Assembly: GCA_022592445.1 (NCBI GenBank)
Contig: JABYQR010000194.1
Location: forward strand, 21,951 to 85,950
DNA from: Cytidiella melzeri
Lineage: Eukaryota > Basidiomycota > Agaricomycetes > Polyporales > Irpicaceae
Direction: 5' to 3'
DNA: 64,000 nucleotides
Every line of letters begins with the position of its first letter. The first letter of the stretch is position 1. Both the position numbers and the translations under genes were made by a program. The notes below the pieces were generated by a model that worked only from the letters and a program-made list of their open reading frames with translations, made no database searches and was not told the DNA's origin. Below are positions 55,122 through 64,000 of the stretch, one piece after another.

Positions 55122-58100
55122 CTATGCAGAATCGGTGTCCTCGTACAGATCCTTGTCGCTGTCATTGAGTAATCTAATATCCCAAGGGGTGCTGCTATCC
55201 TTCTCAACGCTCTCATCCGGCTCCTGCACATCTGATTCCTCTAGTTCCTGCTCGCTACAGCTGTTAGGACCTGGACTGCGGAGTATGAGATCGTTGCGTA
55301 TTGCGCACTTGAGGAACTGGAGCGCCTCGACAACATCGCCTTTTAAGCGCGCACGTCTGTCACTGATAGTAAGGCCGCCTTGTGAGAATGCACGCTCACT
55401 TGAAACTGACGTCGCTTGAATTGCGAGGTAGTCTCGTGCAAGAGAGGTCCATACGGGCCACCGTTTTGACTGAAGCTATAGTATAAGTAAGTCAGACAAG
55501 CGAGTAATCAATGCCAAAAAAATCCTACTTACACCCCACCAGCGAACCAATGCCATCCCATCGGGTGGCAGCTCAGTGGAGAGTATATAATTATTATACT
55601 CAGCTTTCCACGGAGATGACATTGATAGATCATGCTGAATGTCCGACGGGTCTTGAGACTCTGACTCCTCGTCGTCTTCGCTCTCAGACAGCTCGAAGAG
55701 AAGGTTCTGGAGATGTCTACTTGACTGATTGGGACGCTTCACAGGCAGGCCTGCGCCGTAAAGATCTTTGTAGCGCTGCTCAAACTGAAGAATATATAAG
55801 TATGTGATCGAGTCTCAATATCACTCAGTGCATACCACTCGTTCCATTAGTTCTTTGGCAGCCGTACAGAGCTCAGCATTCCAATACTTCTTGAAGTGCG
55901 CACCCTTTGCATTTGGATGCAAATCTATGCGCAGACGGACATTAGTGGTTGTTATAGACGTGTGAAAGCGGTGACTGACACATAGAGACGATGTATGCAT
56001 CTGAATTCTCGGTTTTGTCATAGTACTTTGCAATCTTCTCTGCACCTGCCTCGAGAGCAGCCGAGAAAGCAGCGTATTTCGGTCGATTGATGCGCGAGTG
56101 CCAGGCCTTGTGTAGCGCTTCGAGTGCAGGGATGGCAAGATGGAGAGACGGTATGCGATCTGAAGAAAATGCTTGCTGGGCAGAGTCGGCATACTTTTCG
56201 TAATTATCAGCATGTGTACTGTACGGAGAGGAGTTACTTACCGTGAGAAGTGCCAGAAGGTCCTTTGTACGATCCCACTCCTCGTCTGTAAGTCGAAGAG
56301 CATCAATCTTTGCACGCTTTTCGAGATTATCTTCTTGCCGACCAATCTCGTAGACAAATGTGTTTACATGCTGGAAGCCATAATTTAGATCCCAACCCAA
56401 CCACTGGCAATCGAGAGATGAAAACACACCTTTTTCATAGTGTGGGCACGTGCGAGCATGACATAGGTTGAGGACCAGCGAACCTTCATGTCAAGCAATA
56501 GCTGAAGCGGTCGTGCAACACCTGCCTGAGACTGTATGGTCCGGAATAGTTCCTTTCGCTTCGCAGACGACCGTTCCTACAAATTGATGATTAGAATGCA
56601 CTGGTCTAGTTCTAGATTGGGACTCACTTTGATGGTAATAGCTCGAATGAGTCCCACAACATCACGTTCTTCTGTACCATCTTTACAGCTCGTGATGCGC
56701 AGGTGCTTCTCAGGGTCAGCTGGATCAAAGTGCGGAGTATGACTGTACGCTGCAAGGAAAGCTTGTGTTGCCAAATTCACAATATGGGCAAGACAGCTTC
56801 GGAGAAGCCATTAATGTCAACGAGAAGTACTACAGAAGAGCGAACACATACCCAAGATGCCGCTTGAGGGGGTCCCATACACAGCCAAATTTTCCTTGAT
56901 ACTTCCTCGCAAACTCGAGCAACATGGTCCTATTGTTTCCAGCGTTGTCGGAAGTCATCCATCCCGTCTTCAGAGTTTGATCAGTGTTCAAAGGACAACT
57001 TACGGCCTAAGAATTGGCATACCTTCTCTGTGATCCCGAGGCGTCCAGAAATGAGAAATAAAGCCTGCCCGAGGCGTACACCGTGGTGGGCATTGTTGAG
57101 ACGCACAAAGCCGACGAGTGTGTTTCTGAGTGCCCACAGCGCATCTTGATCCTCGTCAACCCAATGACAAGTAACAGCAAAGTATGCATCAACGTTGTCA
57201 GCTTGCCACGCATCAGCAGTCATGCTCACGAGCCCCCTGGCATTCTAGTGGAGAACCATCAAATATGGCTGCGTTTGGAGCGATGACAACTGACCTGAAG
57301 CCTGTCCTTGAGCCCGCTCATTTGCTCGTGGAACGCGCGCATGATACCAGCGCGTGTGGCATTGCGATCTGGTATGGTGATGATTCCGTTTGGAGATCTA
57401 GCGCAGATCTCCATCATTGTACGGTACTGCGGGTGCTCTGTGGCTGATATGGGCTAAGGAATAAGTTCAGTATCTTGACGTGCACGATCATTGAATAGGA
57501 CTACTTACCTGGTCTGTGATGACAATCCACTCCAGAATGGCGCGGCGAAACGCGGGGTCAGAGTAGGCAACCACTCGATCGGCTTTTGTCATATCTTGGA
57601 GATGGGCATCGAGAGTCTTCTGCTCAGCTTCAATCTTCCGGTTTTGTTCCTTGCGCTTCTTCACGTCATCTGGTAGCTTCGACTCAAAGTTGGCCTCCTT
57701 TGCCCATTGATGATACTGGGCCTAGCGAAGAGCAAGTACTTAGTACCCAGTGTTGTTCGAGTTGAGGGTAGTCGACATACCTTATGAACAGACTGAAGGT
57801 GTCTCCGGAGAGTACTTGCCTCGTTGACAATAACCTTGGAATGTCTGCGATATAGTCAGCGATATGCATCCTTATACATAGACAATGTACACACCGGCAT
57901 AGCTGACATTTACGGTGAGGCTTCATGTCGCCTTTGGTTCCTCGAACAGATAAAATAGAACCAAAGAACTGCGAAATGTCCTTCGAACGTTCCGTAAAAT
58001 CTGGCTTCGGCACTTCGATTGGCTGGACCTCGATGTCAACCAGAACACCGTTTGCGTCGACAGTTTCAGGATCCTTGTCCTGATGGGCTGCGTCATATTT

Positions 58101-58548
58101 CAGTATGAGTACATTCGTACTATATGTGCCATACCTTGTTTCTTGCGCTTCTGCACCTTGCTAGCATCTGACTCCTCGGAGCCACTCTCATGATTAGATA
58201 TCTCCTCAATCTCTATTGCTTTTCCTGCGGAGCATTAGTCAAATGTTGAAGGTGAGATAACGGCCACTGCTCACGCTTTTGCACTGTCCCATTGTGTTCC
58301 AACTCTTTGACAACCTCGCCAAGAACAGCTTCAGGACTATCAAACCCTGCGGGTTTTGCGCGCTCCTGCTGATTTCTTTTGAAGTTGAGAACGGCCTGCG
58401 CTTGAAAGTTTGACTTTGCGGCAATGTTTGAGTCGTCGGTCAACTTGTGAGCTGGTCTGGCAGAGCGGATAGGCCGGGCGTTCGAGGTGGTACCGGATGG
58501 TACTGGTGCGTCTGCATTAGAGTGTATGGGTCTGGCTGCAGAAGGCAT
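55122..58548 (-). CDS. hAT-family transposase
   Basis: Many short exons. ATG 58,548 gives MPSAARPIHSNADAP, then a basic/acidic leader (KAIEIEEISNHESGSEESDA; PIEVPKPDFTERSKDISQFF). A BED-type zinc finger follows: KCQLC, joined to RHSKVIVNEASTLRRHLQSV with the final H. The catalytic core shows SMTADAWQADNVDAYFAVTC (first D) and WMTSDNAGNNRTMLLEFARK (second D). After the insertion domain comes the C-terminal hAT dimerisation segment YLAIQATSVSSERAFSQGG, TISDRRARLKG, which holds the catalytic E. It ends LYEDTDSA at the stop (55,122-55,124). The protein cuts and pastes the surrounding element. Exon borders were followed at several joins, but not all. Confidence 0.88.
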
Positions 58549-58679
58549 AGTGGTCGAGGTACTCACCAGCAGAGTGTGCTATATATTACAATATGATCGC
58601 CGCTAGTGGCTGAAAATTTTCATCCCTTTATGGTAACACGTTTCAAACATTCTTTATAATCCGGAGGCTCAACGCAGCG

Positions 58680-59460
58680 AATGAATTCACTGGCGGTAGC
58701 GGTGGGTGTCGTTGTCGTTGTCGTGATGAAAAGAGCGCCCTTGCAGCCCATTTTGCAGGCGATTATCACGGCAGCTATGTGGTTTTGACCTACTGTATGC
58801 GTCAGCGCATAGCGGATGGGGATGTGACAAGTGACAAAATTTTGGTAGCGGATGAGCGGATGAGGAATGTTTCACGTGTGACAGATATGAGTCAGCGGAT
58901 GGTGGCGGGATGCAAAGTGACACAGGCGGGGTGTGACACGCCGTATTGCTGCAGTCGAGCCGACACGACAGAACGTCTGGCAAGAAGATTGATTCTGAGG
59001 GTACAAGACGCATACTCGCCAGCAGATACTCCGCTAGCGAGAGCCGTTTGAGCGCATCTTCAATGTACGACCGAGCAGTTGAGCCGACACAACGGAACAT
59101 CTGGCGAGAAGATTTATTGTGAGGGTACAAGATGTATACTCGCCAGCAGATACTCCGCTAGCGAGAGCAATTTACTGGCGGTAGCGGTAGGTGTCGTCGT
59201 CGTCGTCGTGATGAAAAGAGCGCCCTGGCAGCGTAGCGGTGGGTGTCGTCGGCGGAACGTCTGGCGAGAAGATTTATTGTGAGGGTACAAGACCTACACT
59301 CGCCAGCAGATACTCCGCTAGCGAGAGCAATTCACTGGCGGTAGCGGTGGGTGTCGTCGTCGTCGTCGTGATGAAAAGAGCGCCCTGGCAGCGTAGCGGT
59401 GGGTGTCGTCGGCGTCGTCGTGATGAAAAGAGCGCCCTGGCACGTGATTTTGACCTACTC
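58680..59460. repeat. Tandem/interspersed repeats inside the hAT 5' region
   Basis: Two modules recur. One, ACTGGCGGTAGCGGT followed by a TCGTCG run and GATGAAAAGAGCGCCC, is seen near 58,689, 59,173, 59,332 and partly 59,394. The other, GTCTGGCGAGAAGATT ... CTCGCCAGCAGATACTCC, is seen near 58,975, 59,097 and 59,258. Both lie between the transposase start and the right end of the element. Confidence 0.8.
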
Positions 59461-59658
59461 GAAGGCCAACAGCGCACACCTTCAGCTCAGAATCCAAAGG
59501 CCAAAAATCTCACTCGTACCTAGTTGAAAGGCCAGGGCCTGCCAGGGCTTGATTGGCCGGCCTTAGGGTCAAGCCAAGCCTACAGGCCTATTGGGCCCCA
59601 AGTCGTGGCTTGGCCTGGCCTGTCTTTCTTTGGCCTGGCTCGGCCGGCTTGTTGGCCT

Positions 59659-59682
59659 CAAGCCGGGCCAAGTGCATCACTA
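59659..59682 (-). repeat. hAT terminal inverted repeat, right
   Basis: Ends GTGCATCACTA on the plus strand; inverted copy of the left end with two differences. Confidence 0.9.
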
Positions 59683-59690
59683 GCCATTAG
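59683..59690. repeat. 8-bp target-site duplication of the hAT element, right (GCCATTAG)
   Basis: Identical to the left copy. Confidence 0.93.
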
Positions 59691-60990
59691 TGACGGGCAT
59701 GGTTCGTCGGGCCTCGTGGTGAGTGACTTCGTCGACGAGCTTCAGACCCGGTCGGAACACCTTCATGGCATTTCGAAGGAACCGCGGATCTTGAGAATAA
59801 TGCGGCCGCTGCTCCTTGAGAATGACAACAGCTCTTTCGAGCTTATTGATGAGCTCATCAATTTCACGCTCGTCTTCGTCGTCGAGCTGTTAATAGGGGT
59901 TCGAAGGAATTAGTATAGCGCATTGCCTGCACCGTATCACAATATTAACTTACCTCAAATCCGGCACCCCCACCTGCTCTCGTGCGCATTAAGCCATCCC
60001 TTCCGGTAGGTGGTGGTTTTGCTGGCGACGAGTTAATCTGTCATGTGGCAGTGATCATAATTAGTAATTATATGCACAAGAAGATTTACTGCAGACGGAC
60101 CGGTTCTGAGCTGCGCGAACAGCTATCCTCATCCAGCACAAGGTCTTCGACCTCATCATCATCTGAGTCGTCGATCTCGATCGCAATCACGGGCGATCGG
60201 ATTCCAGGGGTCGCTCATAAAGTTGACCGTCTCTCGGCGCGGCATAGAATGGTGCGGTATAGAACCGGTGCACGCGAGACCACCACGATGGTGGAACATC
60301 TCCGACCGCCTGGACTAGATGCTTGCACAGCAGGTGTGCATGGTACTTCTGTGAGCCACAGTCACACTTCCACTGCGTAACGTCAGTGATGTACGTGCCC
60401 TTGATAGGAACAGTCTGGAGTCGTTGCCACGACTTCTTGAATGCTTCTTGCATGTTCGACAGGCCTTTTGGGCGGCCACCGCTGCGTGCATGAAGGAAGC
60501 GAGAGAGAGTAATGCGGTAAGGGGGAATTGATCCGTGGACGAGAGCATACACTGCGAGATCAACGGGAGGTCGGCTGTAGTTGTGAAGCACGAGGCGCTT
60601 AAGGTTGCGCCACAAAGCCTCTACCATCATCGTTGTTCGGTGATTGGAAATACAAGTCGGATGAGTGCTTCGCGTCCATAGATGCCATCGGTCCCTAGCA
60701 TACCAATTATTCCACAGGTATGCCCAGACTTCAGTAAGATTATTCCGGTGACAATGAAAATAAATTTCCGTCACAGCGTCCCGTCTGATATCGTGAGAAG
60801 TCCGAGACATTCCGTGGCGTTCAGGGAGGAGTGGATGCTGGGAAGCGTGCTTGGCAAAGAGTCGGAGTATGGGAAGACGGTGAATGGGAGGACAAAATTG
60901 GTAAGTCTTGTCCTGTGATTTTGGACCAACCCGATCGGCTCCCGTGCTGTCTGCGCTAACTCCTGATTCGTCGTTGAGACACTTAGTCAC
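59683..60990 (-). pseudogene. SWIM-domain MULE-type transposase gene, 5'-truncated and split by the hAT element
   Basis: Main frame 60,187-60,990 has HRLPILRLFAKH, EIYFHCHRNNLTEVWAYLWN, WHLWTRSTHPTC and TTMMVEALWRNLKRLVLHNY. A SWIM zinc finger (WKCDCGSQKYHAHLLCKHL) follows, as in Agaricomycete MULE-like proteins. The DDE core upstream is absent and no ATG opens the frame. After LYERPLESDRP a one-base shift is needed to reach VIAIEIDDSDDDEVEDLV. Two more exons then join cleanly (INSSPAKPPPTGRDG, LDDEDEREIDELINKLERAV) to ARRTMPVTNG, where the hAT lies. Beyond the hAT, at 54,830-54,892, the same frame continues SASSRRSLPASLVGYQYTQK to its stop. The hAT end itself supplies TAG at once. Confidence 0.72.
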
Positions 60991-62204
60991 GCTTCAAACT
61001 TAGAACTACCTTAAAGACAACACCACCAACCACGAAGTGGCAATAGAAGCGTAAAGGTGTGGAAGCGCAGAAGTGTTAAAGTAAATGCGAGGTGGCCTAA
61101 GAGTCCTAGTTTTACCTGTGCTAAAAGAGCGACAAGGTTTTTGTGATATAGTTTTATATGAAGGGAGCTAGACGGGCAACTACCACGCGTATCGCGGGTA
61201 AAAGGGGCAAGTCGGCGCGGTGAAAGCGAAAGAATTATAGCGCGGCTCCAAGAGAGCGCGCGTGAAAGGTCGCGGCTTGTAGGAAAACGGCGCGCGGAGG
61301 GACGCAGAAGATAAACGCAGACGCAATATGAATCTCGAACACAACACGCGGTCGCTGGTGAAGATGAAGTGGTCGCTGTAAAACGCGGGCGCAGTGAAAG
61401 TGAACGCAGTAAGCTCGACGCAGTGAAGATGAAACGCAACGCAGTAACGCAGTAAAATAACGCAGTTAAAAAGCAAACGCAGTATGAAAAAGCCGAAAGG
61501 AAACGTGAGAGAAAGATAAACTAATGGCACGCGAGTCGCAGCGGAAGGCTATGTGAGATCGCAGTCAAGGGGACTCGACAGACTGCGCGCGGGGGCGGTA
61601 GTGTAGAACAACACCTCCCGAGCGGCGATGCGTATTACAGGCAAATGCGTGGCCAACGACGACGTTGGCTGAGCTGGTAAGATTGAACTGTACTAGTTCG
61701 CACTCGTGCTCCTCGCCTTCAAAGTCTGGAGATAGCCAGCAATCTGGGTGCGGTGCGCGCGGGCGATCGCAGTCGAGTGGGACGAAAGGTCCTGTGCGTA
61801 GGGGAACTGGGTGGTCGCTCTGAGTGTCGCAATAGGAGCAGTTATCAAGCGAGTCCGCGACGGAGGCGACGGACGACGCTGGCGAGTGTGATTTAGTAGT
61901 TGATCTCTCGGGGGAGACCTTAGGCGCTGCTGAGGGTTCCGGCGGCGGCGTGGGCGCGGGGATGATGGGGTAACGGCGTAGAACCTCGCGCGGGCGCGGG
62001 CGGTAAGGGCAGCGACCGTCGGGCAGGTGGGGAACAGTTGGACAGCAACGGCAGACTCGAGGCGGGTTGTCGTTGGTAAATGCCGCGGACATAAACGTGG
62101 GAAAGGTCGCAGTGAGACAACGCAGAAGAAGCTACAGCTATGGGCGCGAAGAGACTCCCTCGACGCGAACGCAAAGCGTAAAGTGAACTCTGGAAACTGG
62201 GGTG
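60991..62204. other. Repeat-rich transposon-derived DNA
   Basis: Degenerate sequence between the MULE remnant and the gypsy LTR. The heptamer ACGCAGT recurs at short spacing at 61,310-61,490 (for example 61,385-61,480). Minus-strand frames at 61,011-61,560 are low-complexity Arg/Ser/Leu strings without a family signature. Confidence 0.45.
61565..62092 (-). CDS. Unknown 175-residue frame with Cys/Pro-rich start, doubtful gene
   Basis: Starts at ATG 62,092 (MSAAFTNDNPPRVCRCCPTV). Early cysteines are CRCCPTVPHLPDGRCPYRPRP, then Ser/Pro-rich sequence, then YCDTQSDHPVPLRTGPF and DCDRPRAPHPDCW. No known domain was recognised. It sits 113 bp beyond the end of the gypsy LTR on the same strand. It may be part of another decayed element, so coding status is uncertain. 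Confidence 0.3.
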   Translation of the reverse strand: MSAAFTNDNPPRVCRCCPTVPHLPDGRCPYRPRPREVLRRYPIIPAPTPPPEPSAAPKVSPERSTTKSHSPASSVASVADSLDNCSYCDTQSDHPVPLRTGPFVPLDCDRPRAPHPDCWLSPDFEGEEHECELVQFNLTSSANVVVGHAFACNTHRRSGGVVLHYRPRAQSVESP

Positions 62205-62882
62205 TGTAACAGTTAAGGTTACACTCACCAGATAGTTGTTAAACTTGAAGGGGAGATAGTGAGATAGAGTGTAAGAGGTGTGGTGAGCGAAGTACTGGAG
62301 AGTACAAGGTAGTCCTTTATCAACAGAGTGGATAAGACTGAGGGGATATGCCCTCAGGAGTGCCTCTATATATACATGAAGGGGAGGACCCCAGGTACTA
62401 CCCTAAGACCCCTGATACCTACATGAGTAAGCGAAGTAATCTACCTTACTAAGCATGCCCTATGCCCTAGTGGTGCCACTTCAATAATCAACCAATAGCA
62501 ATTGTCCCCATGACCTGTCCCCATGACCCAGCTCCAAGGCTAGACTTGTTCTAGCTTGTTCTAAGACAAGGCTAGACTTTTCCAGAAGGTTCTAAGAACT
62601 ATGACATCATCTAATGGAATGTTCTATGCTATGACATCATAGTTCCAGCAAGTTCCACAAGGTTCCAGAGAGTTCTATCATGTGATACACAGATAAGGAA
62701 AGGAGCGCATCAGCGCATCAGAGACAGGAGGCGCATCAGCGCATCAATTGATAAGCGCTGGATAAGCGCCTAAATAGACGCCGGATAAGCGCTGGATAAG
62801 CGCTTGACAAGCGCTTAAATATTCCCAATAATACCGTTGCCTGGTAAGGCAAGTCTTGTAGAAACATTGAAAATCTGTGACA
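62205..62882 (-). repeat. Ty3/gypsy 3' LTR, about 678 bp
   Basis: On the minus strand it begins TGTCACAG directly after a polypurine tract and ends CTGTTACA, so the termini are inverted copies with one difference. A TATATATAGAG promoter-like box lies at about 62,362-62,373. The U3 part has repeats of GGATAAGCGC (62,750-62,815) and GCGCATCAGCGCATCA (62,706-62,746). The partner LTR is off the window, so the ends rest on termini and polypurine tract only. Confidence 0.65.
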
Positions 62883-62897
62883 TTACCCCCCCTTCTT
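62883..62897 (-). promoter_or_regulatory. Gypsy polypurine tract
   Basis: Minus strand AAGAAGGGGGGGTAA abuts the LTR start. Confidence 0.65.
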
Positions 62898-63119
62898 GCT
62901 TTGAACTCCGTGCAAAGAGTTTTGAACGAACACCTTGGTCATTGAGTCCACTTTTTCACCATTGTCAAGAGGGTGCCTAAGCAGTTCCGAGTGACTCTAG
63001 CGGCTTCTACCGACGCCCCTGACGGGGTTCACACCTCATTGGCTGATGGTAGTCTAGTCCGTACCCTCCTCGGTTGCGTCATTGGATCGTGGATGATCCT
63101 TGGTGTGTTGTTCGTAACT

Positions 63120-64000
63120 TTATACACAGTAAATCGTAGCTGAGCGAATAGCTCGGGGATGATCGTCGTAGAATTTCTTGATCGCTTCTTGAGCGTGCGT
63201 GATGTTTTCTACAGGTTCCCACGTGTCGTCGTTCGGTCCGTAGCCTTTCCAGCGTATGTAATACTGAAGCTTTTTGGCACGACCTGTACGTCTTGACTTG
63301 AGAATCTTCTCGACTTCGTATTCTTCTTCTCCGTCGATGATATCTGGCGGAGGCATCTCCAGCTTTTGGCCTTCGAATTCAGGTTCGTTATACGGTACCA
63401 ACTTGCTTGCATGGAATACAGGGTGTATCCTTGGTGAACGTTCGGGCCATTCCAGTCTGAATGTGACCGGCGAGAGCTTTTCAGCAATCTTGAATGGGCC
63501 GTAGTACTTGGCTGACAGCTTATGTCCAGATTTTTGGTAGTCTCTCAGATCTAGCATGACCTGATCGCCTTCGTTGAAGGGGACCTTCTGGACGTGCTTG
63601 TCATAGTACCACTTCATGCGTTCAGCCGCAAGTTGTAACGCCGCTTTAGCATGCTCTTGAGCTTGCAAGCGGTTCCACATGATGTCATTCATGTCAGACC
63701 TTTTCAGGTCCTTAGTGAGCGTTGGACCAGCTCTAGGGTGTCTGCCGTATTCGAGGTAGAAAGGCGAGTGCTTAGTTCCCTCGTGCGCTGCATTGTTGTA
63801 TGCGAACTCAGCCGAACTGAGCAGTCTAGCCCAGTCGTCATGTAGTTGATCAACGTAACAGCGCAGGTACTGTTCGAGTGTTTGATTAACTCGTTCAGTT
63901 TGACCATCAGTCTGCGGATGATATGCAGTAGTCATTGTAGATTCTATCCCTAGCATTTTACACCATTCCTGGAATAAATCTGCTGCGAATTGTGGACCTC
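63120..64000 (-). CDS. Ty3/gypsy Pol, integrase C-terminal part with chromodomain, 5' end off window
   Basis: Reads in from the right edge (GPQFAADLFQEWCKMLGIES), then TTAYHPQTDGQTERVNQTLEQ, the integrase core with its catalytic Glu. Next come DDWARLLSSAEFAYNNAAHEG, the GPY/F region (VMLDLRDYQKSGHKLSAKYYGPFKI), PVFHASKLVPYNEP and a chromodomain (EEEYEVEKILKSRRTGRAKK, YYIRWKGYGPNDDTWEPVEN). It stops at 63,120. This is the chromovirus branch, whose chromodomain steers integration to marked chromatin. No stop or shift is seen in this part; RT, RNase H, protease and Gag lie beyond 64,000. Confidence 0.92.
   Translation of the reverse strand, partial: GPQFAADLFQEWCKMLGIESTMTTAYHPQTDGQTERVNQTLEQYLRCYVDQLHDDWARLLSSAEFAYNNAAHEGTKHSPFYLEYGRHPRAGPTLTKDLKRSDMNDIMWNRLQAQEHAKAALQLAAERMKWYYDKHVQKVPFNEGDQVMLDLRDYQKSGHKLSAKYYGPFKIAEKLSPVTFRLEWPERSPRIHPVFHASKLVPYNEPEFEGQKLEMPPPDIIDGEEEYEVEKILKSRRTGRAKKLQYYIRWKGYGPNDDTWEPVENITHAQEAIKKFYDDHPRAIRSATIYCV

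Larger units (their letters stand above)
54901..59682 (-). mobile_element. hAT DNA transposon, 4782 bp, apparently complete
   Basis: It is bounded by an 8-bp duplication GCCATTAG and by terminal inverted repeats that begin TAGTGATGC. The two 24-bp ends (54,901-54,924 and 59,659-59,682) differ at two positions by eye. Subterminal regions on both sides are packed with CTTGGCCTG / GGCCCGGC motifs, probable transposase binding sites. The single transposase gene on the minus strand reads without an obvious break. Confidence 0.93.

Noticed and set aside
59079..59523. Two overlapping plus-strand frames with near-identical peptides
   Set aside because: They are translations of the repeated modules inside the hAT element, not a gene.

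Overview
The window is nuclear DNA from a filamentous basidiomycete, most likely an Agaricomycete. Genes are compact and broken by many short introns (mostly 50-70 nt). There is a DUF6533 seven-helix receptor-like protein, a kinase-like protein of the kind common in mushrooms, an expanded F-box family, and Ty1/copia, Ty3/gypsy, hAT and SWIM/MULE elements. The species cannot be named from the sequence.

Bases 1-36,300 are ordinary gene-dense euchromatin. In order they hold a DUF726/TMCO4-like protein (running off the left edge), SRP14, a VHS-GAT adaptor, UTP11, mitochondrial seryl-tRNA synthetase, a zinc alcohol dehydrogenase with a GC-AG intron, a pseudokinase, a small secreted protein, a DUF6533 membrane protein, the ALG9 mannosyltransferase, an unknown Ser-rich protein, the SIN3 co-repressor, an unknown single-pass membrane protein, an F-box protein, the WBP11 splicing factor, an RNF10/Mag2 RING protein and the SHO1 osmosensor. 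Four pairs are head to head over 190-310 bp and probably share promoters: DUF726/SRP14, UTP11/SerRS, ALG9/unknown and WBP11/RNF10.

At 36,328-41,463 a young Ty1/copia element sits about 340 bp upstream of the SHO1 start codon. It has two 213-bp LTRs that read as identical and a 5-bp target duplication. Its primer site matches the anticodon arm of initiator tRNA-Met. Gag-protease and integrase-RT-RNase H lie in different frames, and a GGGTTTT heptamer sits just before the gag stop.

Bases 42,100-54,386 hold one unknown gene, then a tandem array of four related three-exon F-box genes on the minus strand (one a deleted pseudogene), then a further F-box-like gene. The array looks like a duplicated two-gene unit of about 4.6 kb, and a GC-rich dyad recurs upstream of the copies.

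Bases 54,400-64,000 are nested transposons. A complete-looking hAT element (54,901-59,682, 8-bp target duplication) is inserted in the last exon of a SWIM-domain MULE-type gene remnant. At the right edge is the 3' end of a Ty3/gypsy chromovirus (integrase plus chromodomain) with its 3' LTR, on the minus strand.
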